A DNA stretch of 24,075 nt from positions 1-24,075 of the forward strand of contig WLDR01000004.1 in NCBI GenBank assembly GCA_009704705.1, written 5' to 3'. The stretch comes from Actinomycetota bacterium. Lineage in GTDB: Bacteria; Actinomycetota; Actinomycetes; Actinomycetales; Microbacteriaceae. The notes below the pieces were generated by a model, which saw only the letters and a program-made list of their open reading frames with translations, was not told the DNA's origin and ran no database searches. The first letter of the stretch is position 1. Each line of letters opens with the position of its first letter. Made by a program: the position numbers and the translations under genes. Positions 1 through 7,693 of this stretch are shown here, in pieces.

Positions 1-669
1 CCCACCATCGCGGACGATGCGGACACCGGCATCGTACTTCGTGGAATTCGCATGCGTGATGTTCGGGCACTCGACCGCGAACTTATGATCAACCGATCGT
101 GGCTTCGCACGTGGGAGGCAACGAACCCGAACGGATTCGCTTTTGGTGACCCGAGAGGCTTGGTTCGCACCCTGCTCTCTCACGCGCGATCGAGTTCGGC
201 AGTTCCCCTCGTCATCGAGGTCGACGGCGAACTCGTCGGTCAGCTCAACGTGTCGTCGCTGGCTTATGGGTCGCTGTCGTCGGGCCAGATTGGCTACTGG
301 GTTGCCGAACGCGTCGCGGGTCGGGGCGTCACCCCCACGGCGGTGGCGATGGCGACGGACTACTGCTTTCACGCTCTTGGTCTTCACCGGGTTGAGATCG
401 CCATCCGACCCGAGAACACTGCCTCGCTCCGAGTGGTTGAGAAGCTGGGCTTTCGTTACGAGGGTCTTCGGCGTCGGTACATCCACATCAACGGTGACTG
501 GCGCGATCACTTCACGTTCGCGCTTGTTCGAGAAGATGCTCCCGACGGCGTTCTTGCTCGCTGGCGTGCCGGACTCGCCCCCGCAAGCGCAGCTCTGATT
601 CCCGATGCAGACATGGAGTCAGCTGATCGGGATCCTCGTGCGGACTCACGTTCGAACACACCGCGCTGA
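1..669 (+). CDS. RimJ/RimL-type GNAT N-acetyltransferase (5' end outside window)
   Basis: Likely transfers an acetyl group from acetyl-CoA to a protein N-terminus or a small amine; the substrate cannot be read from sequence. The frame is open from base 1, so the ATG at 52 is probably internal: residues before it (TGIVLRGIRMRDVRALD) look like the normal beta-1 start of RimJ proteins. Visible GNAT features are the central strand QIGYWVAERVAGRGV with the acetyl-CoA pyrophosphate-binding loop (R-V-A-G-R-G-V) and the C-terminal RPENTASLRVVEKLGFRYEG block followed by the RRYIHINGDWRDH segment typical of RimJ. The last ~25 residues are low-complexity and polar. It lies 32 nt upstream of the GlpR-like gene, an order known from actinobacteria (glp/moeA-like, rimJ, glpR), so the gene before the window is probably glp; that is inference. 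Confidence 0.85.
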   Translation, partial: PTIADDADTGIVLRGIRMRDVRALDRELMINRSWLRTWEATNPNGFAFGDPRGLVRTLLSHARSSSAVPLVIEVDGELVGQLNVSSLAYGSLSSGQIGYWVAERVAGRGVTPTAVAMATDYCFHALGLHRVEIAIRPENTASLRVVEKLGFRYEGLRRRYIHINGDWRDHFTFALVREDAPDGVLARWRAGLAPASAALIPDADMESADRDPRADSRSNTPR

Positions 670-701
670 TATCCCTCGCGAGTAGTCCACCGGCTCGTAC
701 C

Positions 702-1595
702 GTGGAAGTCGTGAACGGTGAATTCTTGGGCGGGGGCATTGTGCTCGCAATCACCGCCGTTCTCTGGATGGTTTACCTCGTACCGACGCTGTGGCGACGC
801 CACACCTTTGACGCCACAGAACGCAACGCTGTGCGCATGAATCAGACCATCCGGGCTCTCGTTGCCACTACCGAAGTGCCTCAGGAATTCCGCGTCGAAG
901 CAACGGCGCGTGGCGTCGCAGAACAGCGACGAGTGCTTCGCAAAGCAGAGACCGAAGCTCGACACCAACTTCGTGCAGCGACCATTCGTTCGTTGGCTCC
1001 GGAGGTTCAGGCCGCGCGTGCACTCCAGCAGCGCAAAAGAGAGCGGCGCTGGGCCAGCGTGCTCATGCTCGCGTCGCTTCTCGTTGCCGGCTGGGGAGTC
1101 GTCGGGTTGACTAGCAGCGGAGAGTGGGGCTTTCTCGTTGGCGGGAGCATCGGCTTCGGGGCATCCATTCTGATTCTGCGCAATGCGGCACCCGGCCGCG
1201 GACGAGAGTTCGTCGCTCGCGAAAGTGACGTTCAGGTTCGTCGCAACATTCCGGCAACTGCGCCACGGCAACGCGCCGGTTGGGCTCCGACTCAGATTCC
1301 CGCGCCGCTCACCGCACAGGCTGGTTCGCTGGCACGAACGACGGTGGATGCGCAACGCGCCCGCGAACAGCTTCTCCGCAGCGCCGCCATCGATGCCGCG
1401 GTGGCCGCTCAAACTCAGGCTCGGCCGAGTGTCGCACCGCAGGCCGCACCGCAGGCGCCCGCGGCGAGCACTCCTGCCGCAACCGCCGCGGCAACCGAAC
1501 GCGCGCGCTTTGCGTCGATGGGTGTCGTCGGCGACACGGGTGACGTCGACCTCGACCTCACGGAAGTGCTTCGCCGCCGCCGCACTGGCTCGTAG
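702..1595 (+). CDS. glpR: GlpR/SepX-like membrane protein (receptor for gephyrin-like Glp)
   Basis: Membrane protein resembling the actinobacterial GlpR/SepX family, whose members bind the gephyrin-like protein Glp and act at the division site. The diagnostic N-terminus is visible: one TM helix ending in WMVYLVPTLWRRH, followed by a charged cytosolic stretch. A second pair of TM helices lies around residues 118-160 (WASVLMLASLLVAGWGVVGL, then a Gly-rich helix). The C-terminal ~100 residues are Ala/Pro/Gln-rich and probably disordered, ending in an acidic DVDLDLTEVLRRRR segment. The start is uncertain: GTG at 702 or the in-frame GTG at 711, which has a GGA a few bases upstream. Placement behind a RimJ-type gene supports the call. 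Family assignment rests on recognising the N-terminal pattern and synteny, not on a search. Confidence 0.68.
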   Translation: MEVVNGEFLGGGIVLAITAVLWMVYLVPTLWRRHTFDATERNAVRMNQTIRALVATTEVPQEFRVEATARGVAEQRRVLRKAETEARHQLRAATIRSLAPEVQAARALQQRKRERRWASVLMLASLLVAGWGVVGLTSSGEWGFLVGGSIGFGASILILRNAAPGRGREFVARESDVQVRRNIPATAPRQRAGWAPTQIPAPLTAQAGSLARTTVDAQRAREQLLRSAAIDAAVAAQTQARPSVAPQAAPQAPAASTPAATAAATERARFASMGVVGDTGDVDLDLTEVLRRRRTGS

Positions 1596-1646
1596 CATTG
1601 CCGCGGAGAAGGTTCACGACGTGGCAGAGGATTCGCAGGGAAACAG

Positions 1647-2345
1647 ATGCAAGAGTTAACCGAAATCGAAATTGATCGCAAGCTCGGCCGCTGGTGGCTT
1701 GGCCGCCACATCGAGGTTGTCACGGCCGTGCTCTTGGGCTTTGTCTCGTGCATGACGGCGTACGCCGGGTTCCAATCCGCTCTCTATGAGTCCACTATGG
1801 CCGCTGCGTTTTCCCGGGCGCAGGTGTTGTCCACTCAAGCCGAATCGCTGTATCTCGCGGCAAACCAGGACTACACGCAAGAAGCTCAACTGTGGGGCAC
1901 TCTGAGCGAATTGGCTCTCGACATGGAGAGCGCTGATCCCGCTACGGCCGCGCGCGCAACGTCGAGGTACAACACATTGTGGGCAGACGTTGTTACCGAC
2001 AATTTTGCTGCTGCGATTGAGCGCGCCAACGCGACGAACGAGGCAAACCCCGATGACTACGTGAATCCGCTCGACGATGAGATTTATCTCGACACCCTAT
2101 TCGGGCCATCCAATGAGAAGGCCGATAAGGCGGTAGCGCAGACGGCGATTGGCGACCGAGCCAATTCCCTGGGCGATCAACTCGGGCTCTACACGGTGCT
2201 GATGACCATCTCATTGTTCTTGCTCGGTGTCGCCGCCGTCGTCAAGCGCAACCTCATCAAGTTTCTGCTCGTCGGCTTCTCGGTGAGTGTCTTCGTTGTC
2301 GCCACAATCTTGACGCTCACCGTGCCATTCATCGCGTTGAGCTAG
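1647..2345 (+). CDS. Three-TM membrane protein of unknown function (DUF4337-like topology)
   Basis: 232-residue protein that I cannot assign to a function. It has one TM helix near residues 22-45 (VVTAVLLGFVSCMTAYAGF), an extended polar middle domain of about 125 residues rich in Ala, Glu and Asp that is probably helical, and two closely spaced C-terminal TM helices (about 175-196 and 203-228). This arrangement resembles DUF4337-like proteins, but similarity is by topology only. The ATG at 1647 is preceded by AGGG with six bases between, a good ribosome-binding site. It lies 51 nt after the GlpR-like gene, so it may be co-transcribed. Its TAG stop interlocks with the stop of the convergent ABC exporter gene through the shared CTAG at 2342-2345. 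Confidence 0.75.
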   Translation: MQELTEIEIDRKLGRWWLGRHIEVVTAVLLGFVSCMTAYAGFQSALYESTMAAAFSRAQVLSTQAESLYLAANQDYTQEAQLWGTLSELALDMESADPATAARATSRYNTLWADVVTDNFAAAIERANATNEANPDDYVNPLDDEIYLDTLFGPSNEKADKAVAQTAIGDRANSLGDQLGLYTVLMTISLFLLGVAAVVKRNLIKFLLVGFSVSVFVVATILTLTVPFIALS

Positions 2346-4171
2346 GCGAGCGACTCTCGCCACGCGGCGTGCAACGTTGCGAACTTTCCCGCGCCGGAGA
2401 TGAGTTCGGCGGGCGTCCCGTCTTCGATGATTTCGCCGTGTTCCATGACGATCACGCGGTCGGCGATGGCAACCGTCGAGAGTCGGTGAGCAATGATGAT
2501 CGCGGTGCGGTCAGCGAGCAGAGTCTTGAGACCGTGCTGAACGAGTCGTTCACTGGGGATGTCGAGTGACGCGGTTGCTTCGTCGAGAATCAGCACACGC
2601 GGGTCAGCGAGGAATGCCCGAGCGAAGGAGAGCAGTTGGCGCTGGCCCGACGAGAGGCGCCCACCGCGCTTGTTGACGTCGGTGTCGTATCCATCGGGAA
2701 GAGACATGATGAACTCGTGCGCGCCGACGGCTCGCGCGGCACTCTCGATTTCGTCGAGGTTCGCATCCGGCTTGCCAATGCGCATGTTCTCAATGACAGT
2801 GCCCGAGAAAAGGTACGCCTCCTGGGTGACCATGACGACTGCCCGGCGCAGATCCTCGTTGCTGAGTTCGCGCAGGTCGACACCATCGAGTTGGACTCGC
2901 CCGGCATCCGGGTCATAGAAGCGAGCGATGAGCTTGGCGAGCGTCGACTTGCCCGCACCTGTCGTTCCCACCAACGCGACAATCTGCCCGGCGGGAATGT
3001 GTAAGTCGAGATTCGGGAGTACCGGGCGGCCATGGACATAGCTAAACGAGACCTGGTCAAAGTCGAGTGCCCCGGCCACGCGAGGAAGCGCAACGGGTGT
3101 CTCGGCCGAGCGAACACGCGGCTCCTCTTCGAGAACGCCAGAGATCTTTTCGAGCGCGCTGGTTGCGGATTGCAACGAGTTGTAGAACATGGCGAGGTCG
3201 TTGACCGGGTCGTAGATGCGTCGCACGTAGAGAACGGCCGCAAGCAAGATGCCGACCTCCATCGCGCCCTCGAGTACTCGGAATGCCCCGAGCAACAACA
3301 CGATTGCCATGACGATGTTTGCCATGAGCTTAAGACCGGGGTCAAAGATTCCGAAGAGAGAGATGACCTTTTGGTTTGCATAGCGGTAGTTGTCGACCTG
3401 AGCGCCATAGGTCTGCTCGTTGTGATCTTCGCGTCGAAACGCCTTCACGGCACGAATGCCGGTCATGGTCTCAACGAACTGCACGATTAGGCGGGCCGAG
3501 TACACACGCGAGATTCGAAACGCGCGCTTGGAGCTGTTGGAGAACCACCACGCGAAGAAGAACACCGGCACGAATGACACGAGCACCGGAATCATGCTTT
3601 GCGGGTCGAGCACGATCAACGCAATCGCAGTGAAGGCCATGTACAGCACACCGCTGACGAGTTTCTCAATTCCCGAGTCGAGAAACTCTCGCAGAGTGTC
3701 TAGGTCGCTCGTCTGGCGAGCGATGATTTTGCCCGAGGTGTACGACTCGTGGAACGACATGCTGAGTTTTTGCGTGTGACGAAAGACGCGCATGCGAAGC
3801 GTGAACAAAATAGCTTGGCTCAGCTTGGCGGAACTGCGCATGTACGCCGAGATCAAGACGCCACCGAGAACCCCGCTCGTAATGTATGCGCCAACCACGA
3901 GCAGCGTTGGCAACCAGTCGCGGTCGGGGCCACTCAGCGCGGGGAGCGCTTGGTCGATGCCCACGGCCAACAGTGCAGGTCCGGCGACCGACGTCATCGT
4001 TCCGAGCACGACCAGAACACCCGTCAGTGCAATGCGCCACCGCACTGGCTTGGTGAGTTCGCCAAACAGGCGAAGGCTGCGCTGGCGAAGTCGACGGTTT
4101 TCGGCGCGCGTAAAGTCACTGCGCTCTTCGGAGGCAACGCCCGACACGTTTGGTTCCGGTTGCTTGCTCAT
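2342..4171 (-). CDS. ABC exporter half-transporter, catalytically canonical subunit
   Basis: Fused TMD-NBD exporter subunit of 609 residues, the usual length. Six TM helices occupy roughly residues 45-325 and the nucleotide-binding domain 365-600. Visible motifs are Walker A GTTGAGKST (402-410), Q-loop Gln450, signature LSSGQ (506-510), Walker B VLILD (526-530) with catalytic Glu531, and H-loop His562. The ATG overlaps the stop of the upstream ABC gene as ATGA (4168-4171), so the two are translationally coupled. The non-canonical signature LSSGQ here, with the missing catalytic Glu in the partner, is the pattern of heterodimeric exporters such as TM287/288, BmrCD and LmrCD: this subunit supplies the working Walker B and the weak signature. 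Substrate unknown, possibly lipids, peptides or drugs. Confidence 0.93.
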   Translation of the reverse strand: MSKQPEPNVSGVASEERSDFTRAENRRLRQRSLRLFGELTKPVRWRIALTGVLVVLGTMTSVAGPALLAVGIDQALPALSGPDRDWLPTLLVVGAYITSGVLGGVLISAYMRSSAKLSQAILFTLRMRVFRHTQKLSMSFHESYTSGKIIARQTSDLDTLREFLDSGIEKLVSGVLYMAFTAIALIVLDPQSMIPVLVSFVPVFFFAWWFSNSSKRAFRISRVYSARLIVQFVETMTGIRAVKAFRREDHNEQTYGAQVDNYRYANQKVISLFGIFDPGLKLMANIVMAIVLLLGAFRVLEGAMEVGILLAAVLYVRRIYDPVNDLAMFYNSLQSATSALEKISGVLEEEPRVRSAETPVALPRVAGALDFDQVSFSYVHGRPVLPNLDLHIPAGQIVALVGTTGAGKSTLAKLIARFYDPDAGRVQLDGVDLRELSNEDLRRAVVMVTQEAYLFSGTVIENMRIGKPDANLDEIESAARAVGAHEFIMSLPDGYDTDVNKRGGRLSSGQRQLLSFARAFLADPRVLILDEATASLDIPSERLVQHGLKTLLADRTAIIIAHRLSTVAIADRVIVMEHGEIIEDGTPAELISGAGKFATLHAAWRESLA

Positions 4172-5991
4172 GAGGTAATCACCTCGATTTCGGGCAGGAT
4201 GCGCGGCGCATCCCCCTCGCTCGAAATGATGTGTCGGTAGAGGGCCGACCGTGCGAGTAGCTCGGCGTGCGTTCCCACGTCAGCGATGACGCCGTCGTTG
4301 AGCACCGCAACGCGGTCTGCGAGCATGACGGTCGACGGACGGTGCGCAACAACTAACGCGGTCGTCGTGGCCAGCACGCGTCGAAGGGCCGCTTCAACCT
4401 GCGCCTCGGTCGTCACATCGAGCGCCGAGAGCGGGTCATCGAGCACGAGCACTGCTGGCGCGGTGACAATCGCACGGGCGAGTGCGAGCCGCTGACGTTG
4501 CCCGCCCGACAAGCTCAATCCCTCTTCGCCGATCTTGGTGTCGAGGCCATTCGGCAAGGCGTAGACGAAATCTGCTTGGGCGATGTCGAGCGCTTGGGCC
4601 AAGAGCGTTTCGGCGCGGTCGCGTGCGACCTCGTCGATGGGGTCACTCAAGTCGGGGCGACCCAACAGCACGTTTTCGCGCACAGTGACGGAGAAAAGCG
4701 TGGCGTCTTCGAACGCCATTGACACGCGCTCACGCAACTCGGTCAGGCGCACGTCGCGAATGTCAATGCCATCAATCAAGATGCGGCCGCGAGTGACGTC
4801 ATACAGGCGAGTTGTCAGCGCAGTGAGTGTCGTCTTGCCGCTGCCGGTCAAACCAACGATGGCCATCGTCTCTCCGGGCCGAACCTCAAGATTCACCCCA
4901 CGAAACAGGTCGGGGCTCTCGGTCGAGCTCTCGGCAAAACGAAAGTGCACGTTCTCAAACGTGAGTGCGCCCGACTGTGCTGGCAGAGCGACCGGATTCT
5001 CCGCCTCGTTCACGACAACGGGCTCACTCATCACTTCGAAGAAGCGATCGAGAGCACTGCGCGCATCAATCGTCAACTGCATCAAGAATCCGATGGAATC
5101 AATCGGCCAGCGCAAGACGGCGACGGTCGTGAAGAACGCAAACATCGTGCCGACGGTGATCGCGCCCGTCGATGCGAGATAGATGCCAACAAACAGCGAG
5201 GCACCGTAGGCAACGGCCTGAGATGCCCCCAGGCTCAGCGCCAGGTTTCCGCTCGCACGTCCCTTGTTGAGTTCCGTTTCACGAAGCCGATCGGCCCGGT
5301 CGAAGAACCCGTCCAATGCGAAAGCGCTACGCCCGAAAGCCTTGAGCACTCGGATTCCGTGCACCGATTCTTCGACGGATGTTGCCACGTCGCCGGACTG
5401 ATCTTGGCTCGCGCGGGCCAGGATGCGATAGCGAAACTGAAAGCGAACGCCGAAGTAGAACATTGGCAGTGAAAGCAGGGTGAACACGGCGCCGAGCACC
5501 GGGTTCCATACGAACAGCATCGTGAAGCCGATCACAATCGTGATGACGTTCACCGTGAGCATGACAAACCCGAACGAAATCCAACGTCGAATTGTGCTGA
5601 TGTCGCTCATCGCTCGTGAGAGCAACTGTCCGCTCTGCCACTTGTCGTGGAACGCGACGGGCAGTCGTTGCAGGTGATTGTGAATGGCGGTGCGCATCTT
5701 GCCGTCGACGTGAGTACCCGGCTTGAGCACGAGCCATCGGCGAATGGCAACGAGCCCGGCTTCGAAAACTCCGAGGGCAGCGATGAGCGCGACAGCCATC
5801 ACAACCTGCTCGGGGTCGCCCGTCGCGAGTGGCACGTCAACAATCCACGACAGAACAACGGGAATCGACATCGTGACCAACGCACCAATGATCGAACCGA
5901 CAATGCCCAGAATGAGACGTGTGTACGAGCCCTTGACGTACGGATGCACGCGCGCGAGCGCTGCAATTGTGCGAGGTCTCGAATTAGTCAT
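4168..5991 (-). CDS. ABC exporter half-transporter, degenerate-site subunit
   Basis: Fused TMD-NBD exporter subunit of 607 residues, first gene of the coupled pair. TM helices span about 25-310. NBD motifs are Walker A GLTGSGKTT (380-388), canonical signature LSGGQ (494-498), Walker B VLVLD (514-518) and H-loop His550. Two catalytic positions are altered: the residue after Walker B is Asp519 instead of Glu, and the Q-loop has Glu428 (MAFEDATLFS) where Gln is usual. The Asp-for-Glu change is the known hallmark of the non-hydrolysing site in heterodimeric exporters (as in TM287, BmrC and LmrC families). The ATG at 5991 has a strong Shine-Dalgarno (AAGGTGGTGA, complement of 6001-6010) nine bases upstream. 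It is divergent from the SDR gene across 37 bp. Confidence 0.93.
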   Translation of the reverse strand: MTNSRPRTIAALARVHPYVKGSYTRLILGIVGSIIGALVTMSIPVVLSWIVDVPLATGDPEQVVMAVALIAALGVFEAGLVAIRRWLVLKPGTHVDGKMRTAIHNHLQRLPVAFHDKWQSGQLLSRAMSDISTIRRWISFGFVMLTVNVITIVIGFTMLFVWNPVLGAVFTLLSLPMFYFGVRFQFRYRILARASQDQSGDVATSVEESVHGIRVLKAFGRSAFALDGFFDRADRLRETELNKGRASGNLALSLGASQAVAYGASLFVGIYLASTGAITVGTMFAFFTTVAVLRWPIDSIGFLMQLTIDARSALDRFFEVMSEPVVVNEAENPVALPAQSGALTFENVHFRFAESSTESPDLFRGVNLEVRPGETMAIVGLTGSGKTTLTALTTRLYDVTRGRILIDGIDIRDVRLTELRERVSMAFEDATLFSVTVRENVLLGRPDLSDPIDEVARDRAETLLAQALDIAQADFVYALPNGLDTKIGEEGLSLSGGQRQRLALARAIVTAPAVLVLDDPLSALDVTTEAQVEAALRRVLATTTALVVAHRPSTVMLADRVAVLNDGVIADVGTHAELLARSALYRHIISSEGDAPRILPEIEVITS

Positions 5992-6000
5992 TGTCGTTTG

Positions 6001-6010
6001 TCACCACCTT
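6001..6010 (-). promoter_or_regulatory. Strong Shine-Dalgarno for the ABC exporter pair
   Basis: On the minus strand these bases read AAGGTGGTGA, one mismatch from the anti-anti-SD AAGGAGGTGA, nine bases before the ATG at 5991. It is one of the clearest SD sites in the window and fixes this start. It overlaps the short divergent interval shared with the SDR gene. Confidence 0.75.
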
Positions 6011-6016
6011 TGAGGC

Positions 6017-6022
6017 TATCGT
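6017..6022 (+). promoter_or_regulatory. -10 element TATCGT, probable leaderless start of the SDR gene
   Basis: TATCGT fits the actinobacterial TANNNT -10 pattern and ends six bases before the ATG at 6029, which would put the transcription start at or next to the A of ATG. There is no well-spaced Shine-Dalgarno (GAAGG abuts the ATG). The promoter lies within the 37-bp divergent interval. I see no convincing -35. Confidence 0.45.
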
Positions 6023-6028
6023 GAAGGC

Positions 6029-6808
6029 ATGAACTCGCGTGTCGCTGTTGTCACCGGAGCAAGCTCGGGAATCGGCGCAGCAACGGTGCGACTCCTCTCT
6101 TCACACGGTTGGACGGTGATTGCAGCTGCGCGCCGAGCCGACAAGCTCGCAACACTCAGCGCAGAGACGGGCTGCCTTGTCGTTGAGGCCGACCTGACCA
6201 CCGCCGACGGTGTCGACAAGCTGCGCGCCACGGTCGACTCGACGGGACCGCTGAGCGCCCTGGTAAACAATGCGGGCGGAGCATTTGGTGGTGCCGCGAG
6301 CGTCGAGGAGAGCGACGCAGAAGATTGGCTGCGCATGTTCGAGGTGAACGTCTTGTCGACGAAGCGGGTGACCTCGGCCCTGTTGCCAGCACTGCGGCTC
6401 GCCGCGGTGCGCGACGGTGGCGCATCCATCGTGTCGACGGGTTCGACCGCGGGGCTTGTCAGTTATGAAGGCGGTGGTGGCTATAACGCGGCGAAGTTCG
6501 CGCTGCACGCGCTGATGCTTGCTTTACGCCTCGAGCTTGCCGGTGAGCCAATTCGCGTCATGGAAGTTGCCCCGGGCATGGTCAAGACCGACGAGTTTGC
6601 GCTCACGCGCTTTGGCGGCGACCAATCGAAGGTGGATGCTCTGTATTCAGATGTTCCGGATCCGCTCGTTGCCGACGACGTGGCCGAGGCGATTGTTCAT
6701 CTTCTCGAGTTGCCCGCACACGTCAATGTTGACCACATGATTGTTCGCCCGACTGCTCAGGCTGCACAACACAAGCTCATTCGCGGAGACCTCAAGGTGA
6801 AGCAATGA
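6029..6808 (+). CDS. Short-chain dehydrogenase/reductase (SDR), NADP-dependent type
   Basis: Classical SDR of 259 residues, a cytosolic NAD(P)-dependent oxidoreductase; substrate unknown. The Rossmann cofactor motif TGASSGIG is at residues 9-16, Arg at 35-36 (AARRADK) after strand 2 suggests NADP preference, NNAG is at 80-83, and the catalytic set is Ser139, Tyr152 and Lys156 (YNAAK). The segment VAPGMVKTDEF after strand 6 is typical of the YdfG/serine 3-dehydrogenase-like branch, though that assignment is tentative. It opens a five-gene run and overlaps the next gene by ATGA (6805-6808). It probably starts leaderless from the -10 at 6017-6022. Confidence 0.93.
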   Translation: MNSRVAVVTGASSGIGAATVRLLSSHGWTVIAAARRADKLATLSAETGCLVVEADLTTADGVDKLRATVDSTGPLSALVNNAGGAFGGAASVEESDAEDWLRMFEVNVLSTKRVTSALLPALRLAAVRDGGASIVSTGSTAGLVSYEGGGGYNAAKFALHALMLALRLELAGEPIRVMEVAPGMVKTDEFALTRFGGDQSKVDALYSDVPDPLVADDVAEAIVHLLELPAHVNVDHMIVRPTAQAAQHKLIRGDLKVKQ

Positions 6809-7305
6809 CGTTGAGATGGAACCCGAACGAAGTCATCGCAGAAGTCGAGGCGCAAGAACGCGAACTGATTCTGGATTCGCTGGACCACGATGACGTGTGG
6901 GACCTCGGCAACCTGGTCGCCGGAATCGGGCGCATGCGCGAATTGCCGATCGCGGTCGCAATCGACCTGAACGGTCAGCGTGCATTTCAGGCGGGCCTCC
7001 CCGGATCCACCGATGAGAACGATTCGTGGATCAACCGCAAAGTACGAACGGTTCGTGAATTTCACGAAAGCTCGTTTCTCGTTGGGCGCCGCTTCGAAGC
7101 CCGTGGAGAATCTCCCGACGCGGAGCTCGATGTTTCGTTGTATGCCGGCCACGGTGGCGGATTTCCACTTCGGGTTCGACAGGGTGACGGCGAACCGGTG
7201 CTCGCCGGAGTTCTCGTCATCAGTGGTTTGCCTCAAGAGGATGACCACGCACTCGCTGTCGAGTGCCTCCGCCTATTCACAAACAACCGCCAGGGAGAGC
7301 AATGA
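6805..7305 (+). CDS. UPF0303 / HbpS-like heme-degrading-domain protein
   Basis: 166-residue protein recognisable as the UPF0303 family, within the wider HbpS/GlcG-like fold that includes extracellular heme-binding HbpS; several relatives are annotated as heme-degrading-domain proteins. Family-like segments are the helix LDSLDHDDVWDLG near residue 20, PIAVAIDLNGQRAFQAGLPG, the DENDSWINRKVRTVREFHES helix near residues 68-87, and the C-terminal GGGFPLRVR then VLAGVLVISGLPQEDDHALA block, which is the best-conserved part. No signal peptide, so cytosolic. It overlaps both neighbours by ATGA, indicating tight coupling with the SDR and the small membrane protein. Enzymatic activity is unproven for most members. 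Confidence 0.82.
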   Translation: MTLRWNPNEVIAEVEAQERELILDSLDHDDVWDLGNLVAGIGRMRELPIAVAIDLNGQRAFQAGLPGSTDENDSWINRKVRTVREFHESSFLVGRRFEARGESPDAELDVSLYAGHGGGFPLRVRQGDGEPVLAGVLVISGLPQEDDHALAVECLRLFTNNRQGEQ

Positions 7306-7688
7306 CCACCGTTCAAATCGCCGCGATCGTCGCCGTAATTCTCTTTTCCTTGCTCGCTCTTTTCCAGATCGCACTGCTGCTCGGTGCACCCTGGGGTGAA
7401 TACGCCTGGGGCGGTCAGCAGAAGAAACTTGCACCTCAGCGGCGCGCCGGCAGCGCCGTCAACATCGTGTTGTATGGCCTGATGTCGCTCTTTCTGCTGA
7501 CCAAGGCCGGCTACATGTCAAGCCCTGCCATCGAGCGAATCTTGCCGTTCGTTCTGTGGTTCATGGTTGCCTTCGCCGCGGTGGGCGTTCTGCTCAACGC
7601 CATCACGCGCAGTCGCAAAGAGCGCGCGGTCATGTTGCCCACGGCAATCGTGCTGTTCATCTGCCAACTCATCGTGGCGTTGGGCTAG
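7302..7688 (+). CDS. Small four-TM membrane protein, unknown function
   Basis: 128-residue hydrophobic protein with four predicted TM helices (about 4-27, 47-67, 78-98 and 106-126). A conserved-looking loop, APWGEYAWGGQQKKLAPQRR, lies between helices 1 and 2. I choose ATG 7302 over the in-frame upstream ATG at 7263 because 7302 overlaps the preceding stop as ATGA and has GGGAGAG just upstream. Function not recognised. It sits between the UPF0303 gene and pdxH; the pdxH start follows its stop by five bases. Confidence 0.82.
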   Translation: MTTVQIAAIVAVILFSLLALFQIALLLGAPWGEYAWGGQQKKLAPQRRAGSAVNIVLYGLMSLFLLTKAGYMSSPAIERILPFVLWFMVAFAAVGVLLNAITRSRKERAVMLPTAIVLFICQLIVALG

Positions 7689-7693
7689 TAGAC

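Noticed and set aside
507..1598. 363-codon minus-strand frame over the GNAT and GlpR-like genes
   Set aside because: Composition is Arg/Ser/Cys-rich with no domain, and it covers two better-supported plus-strand genes.
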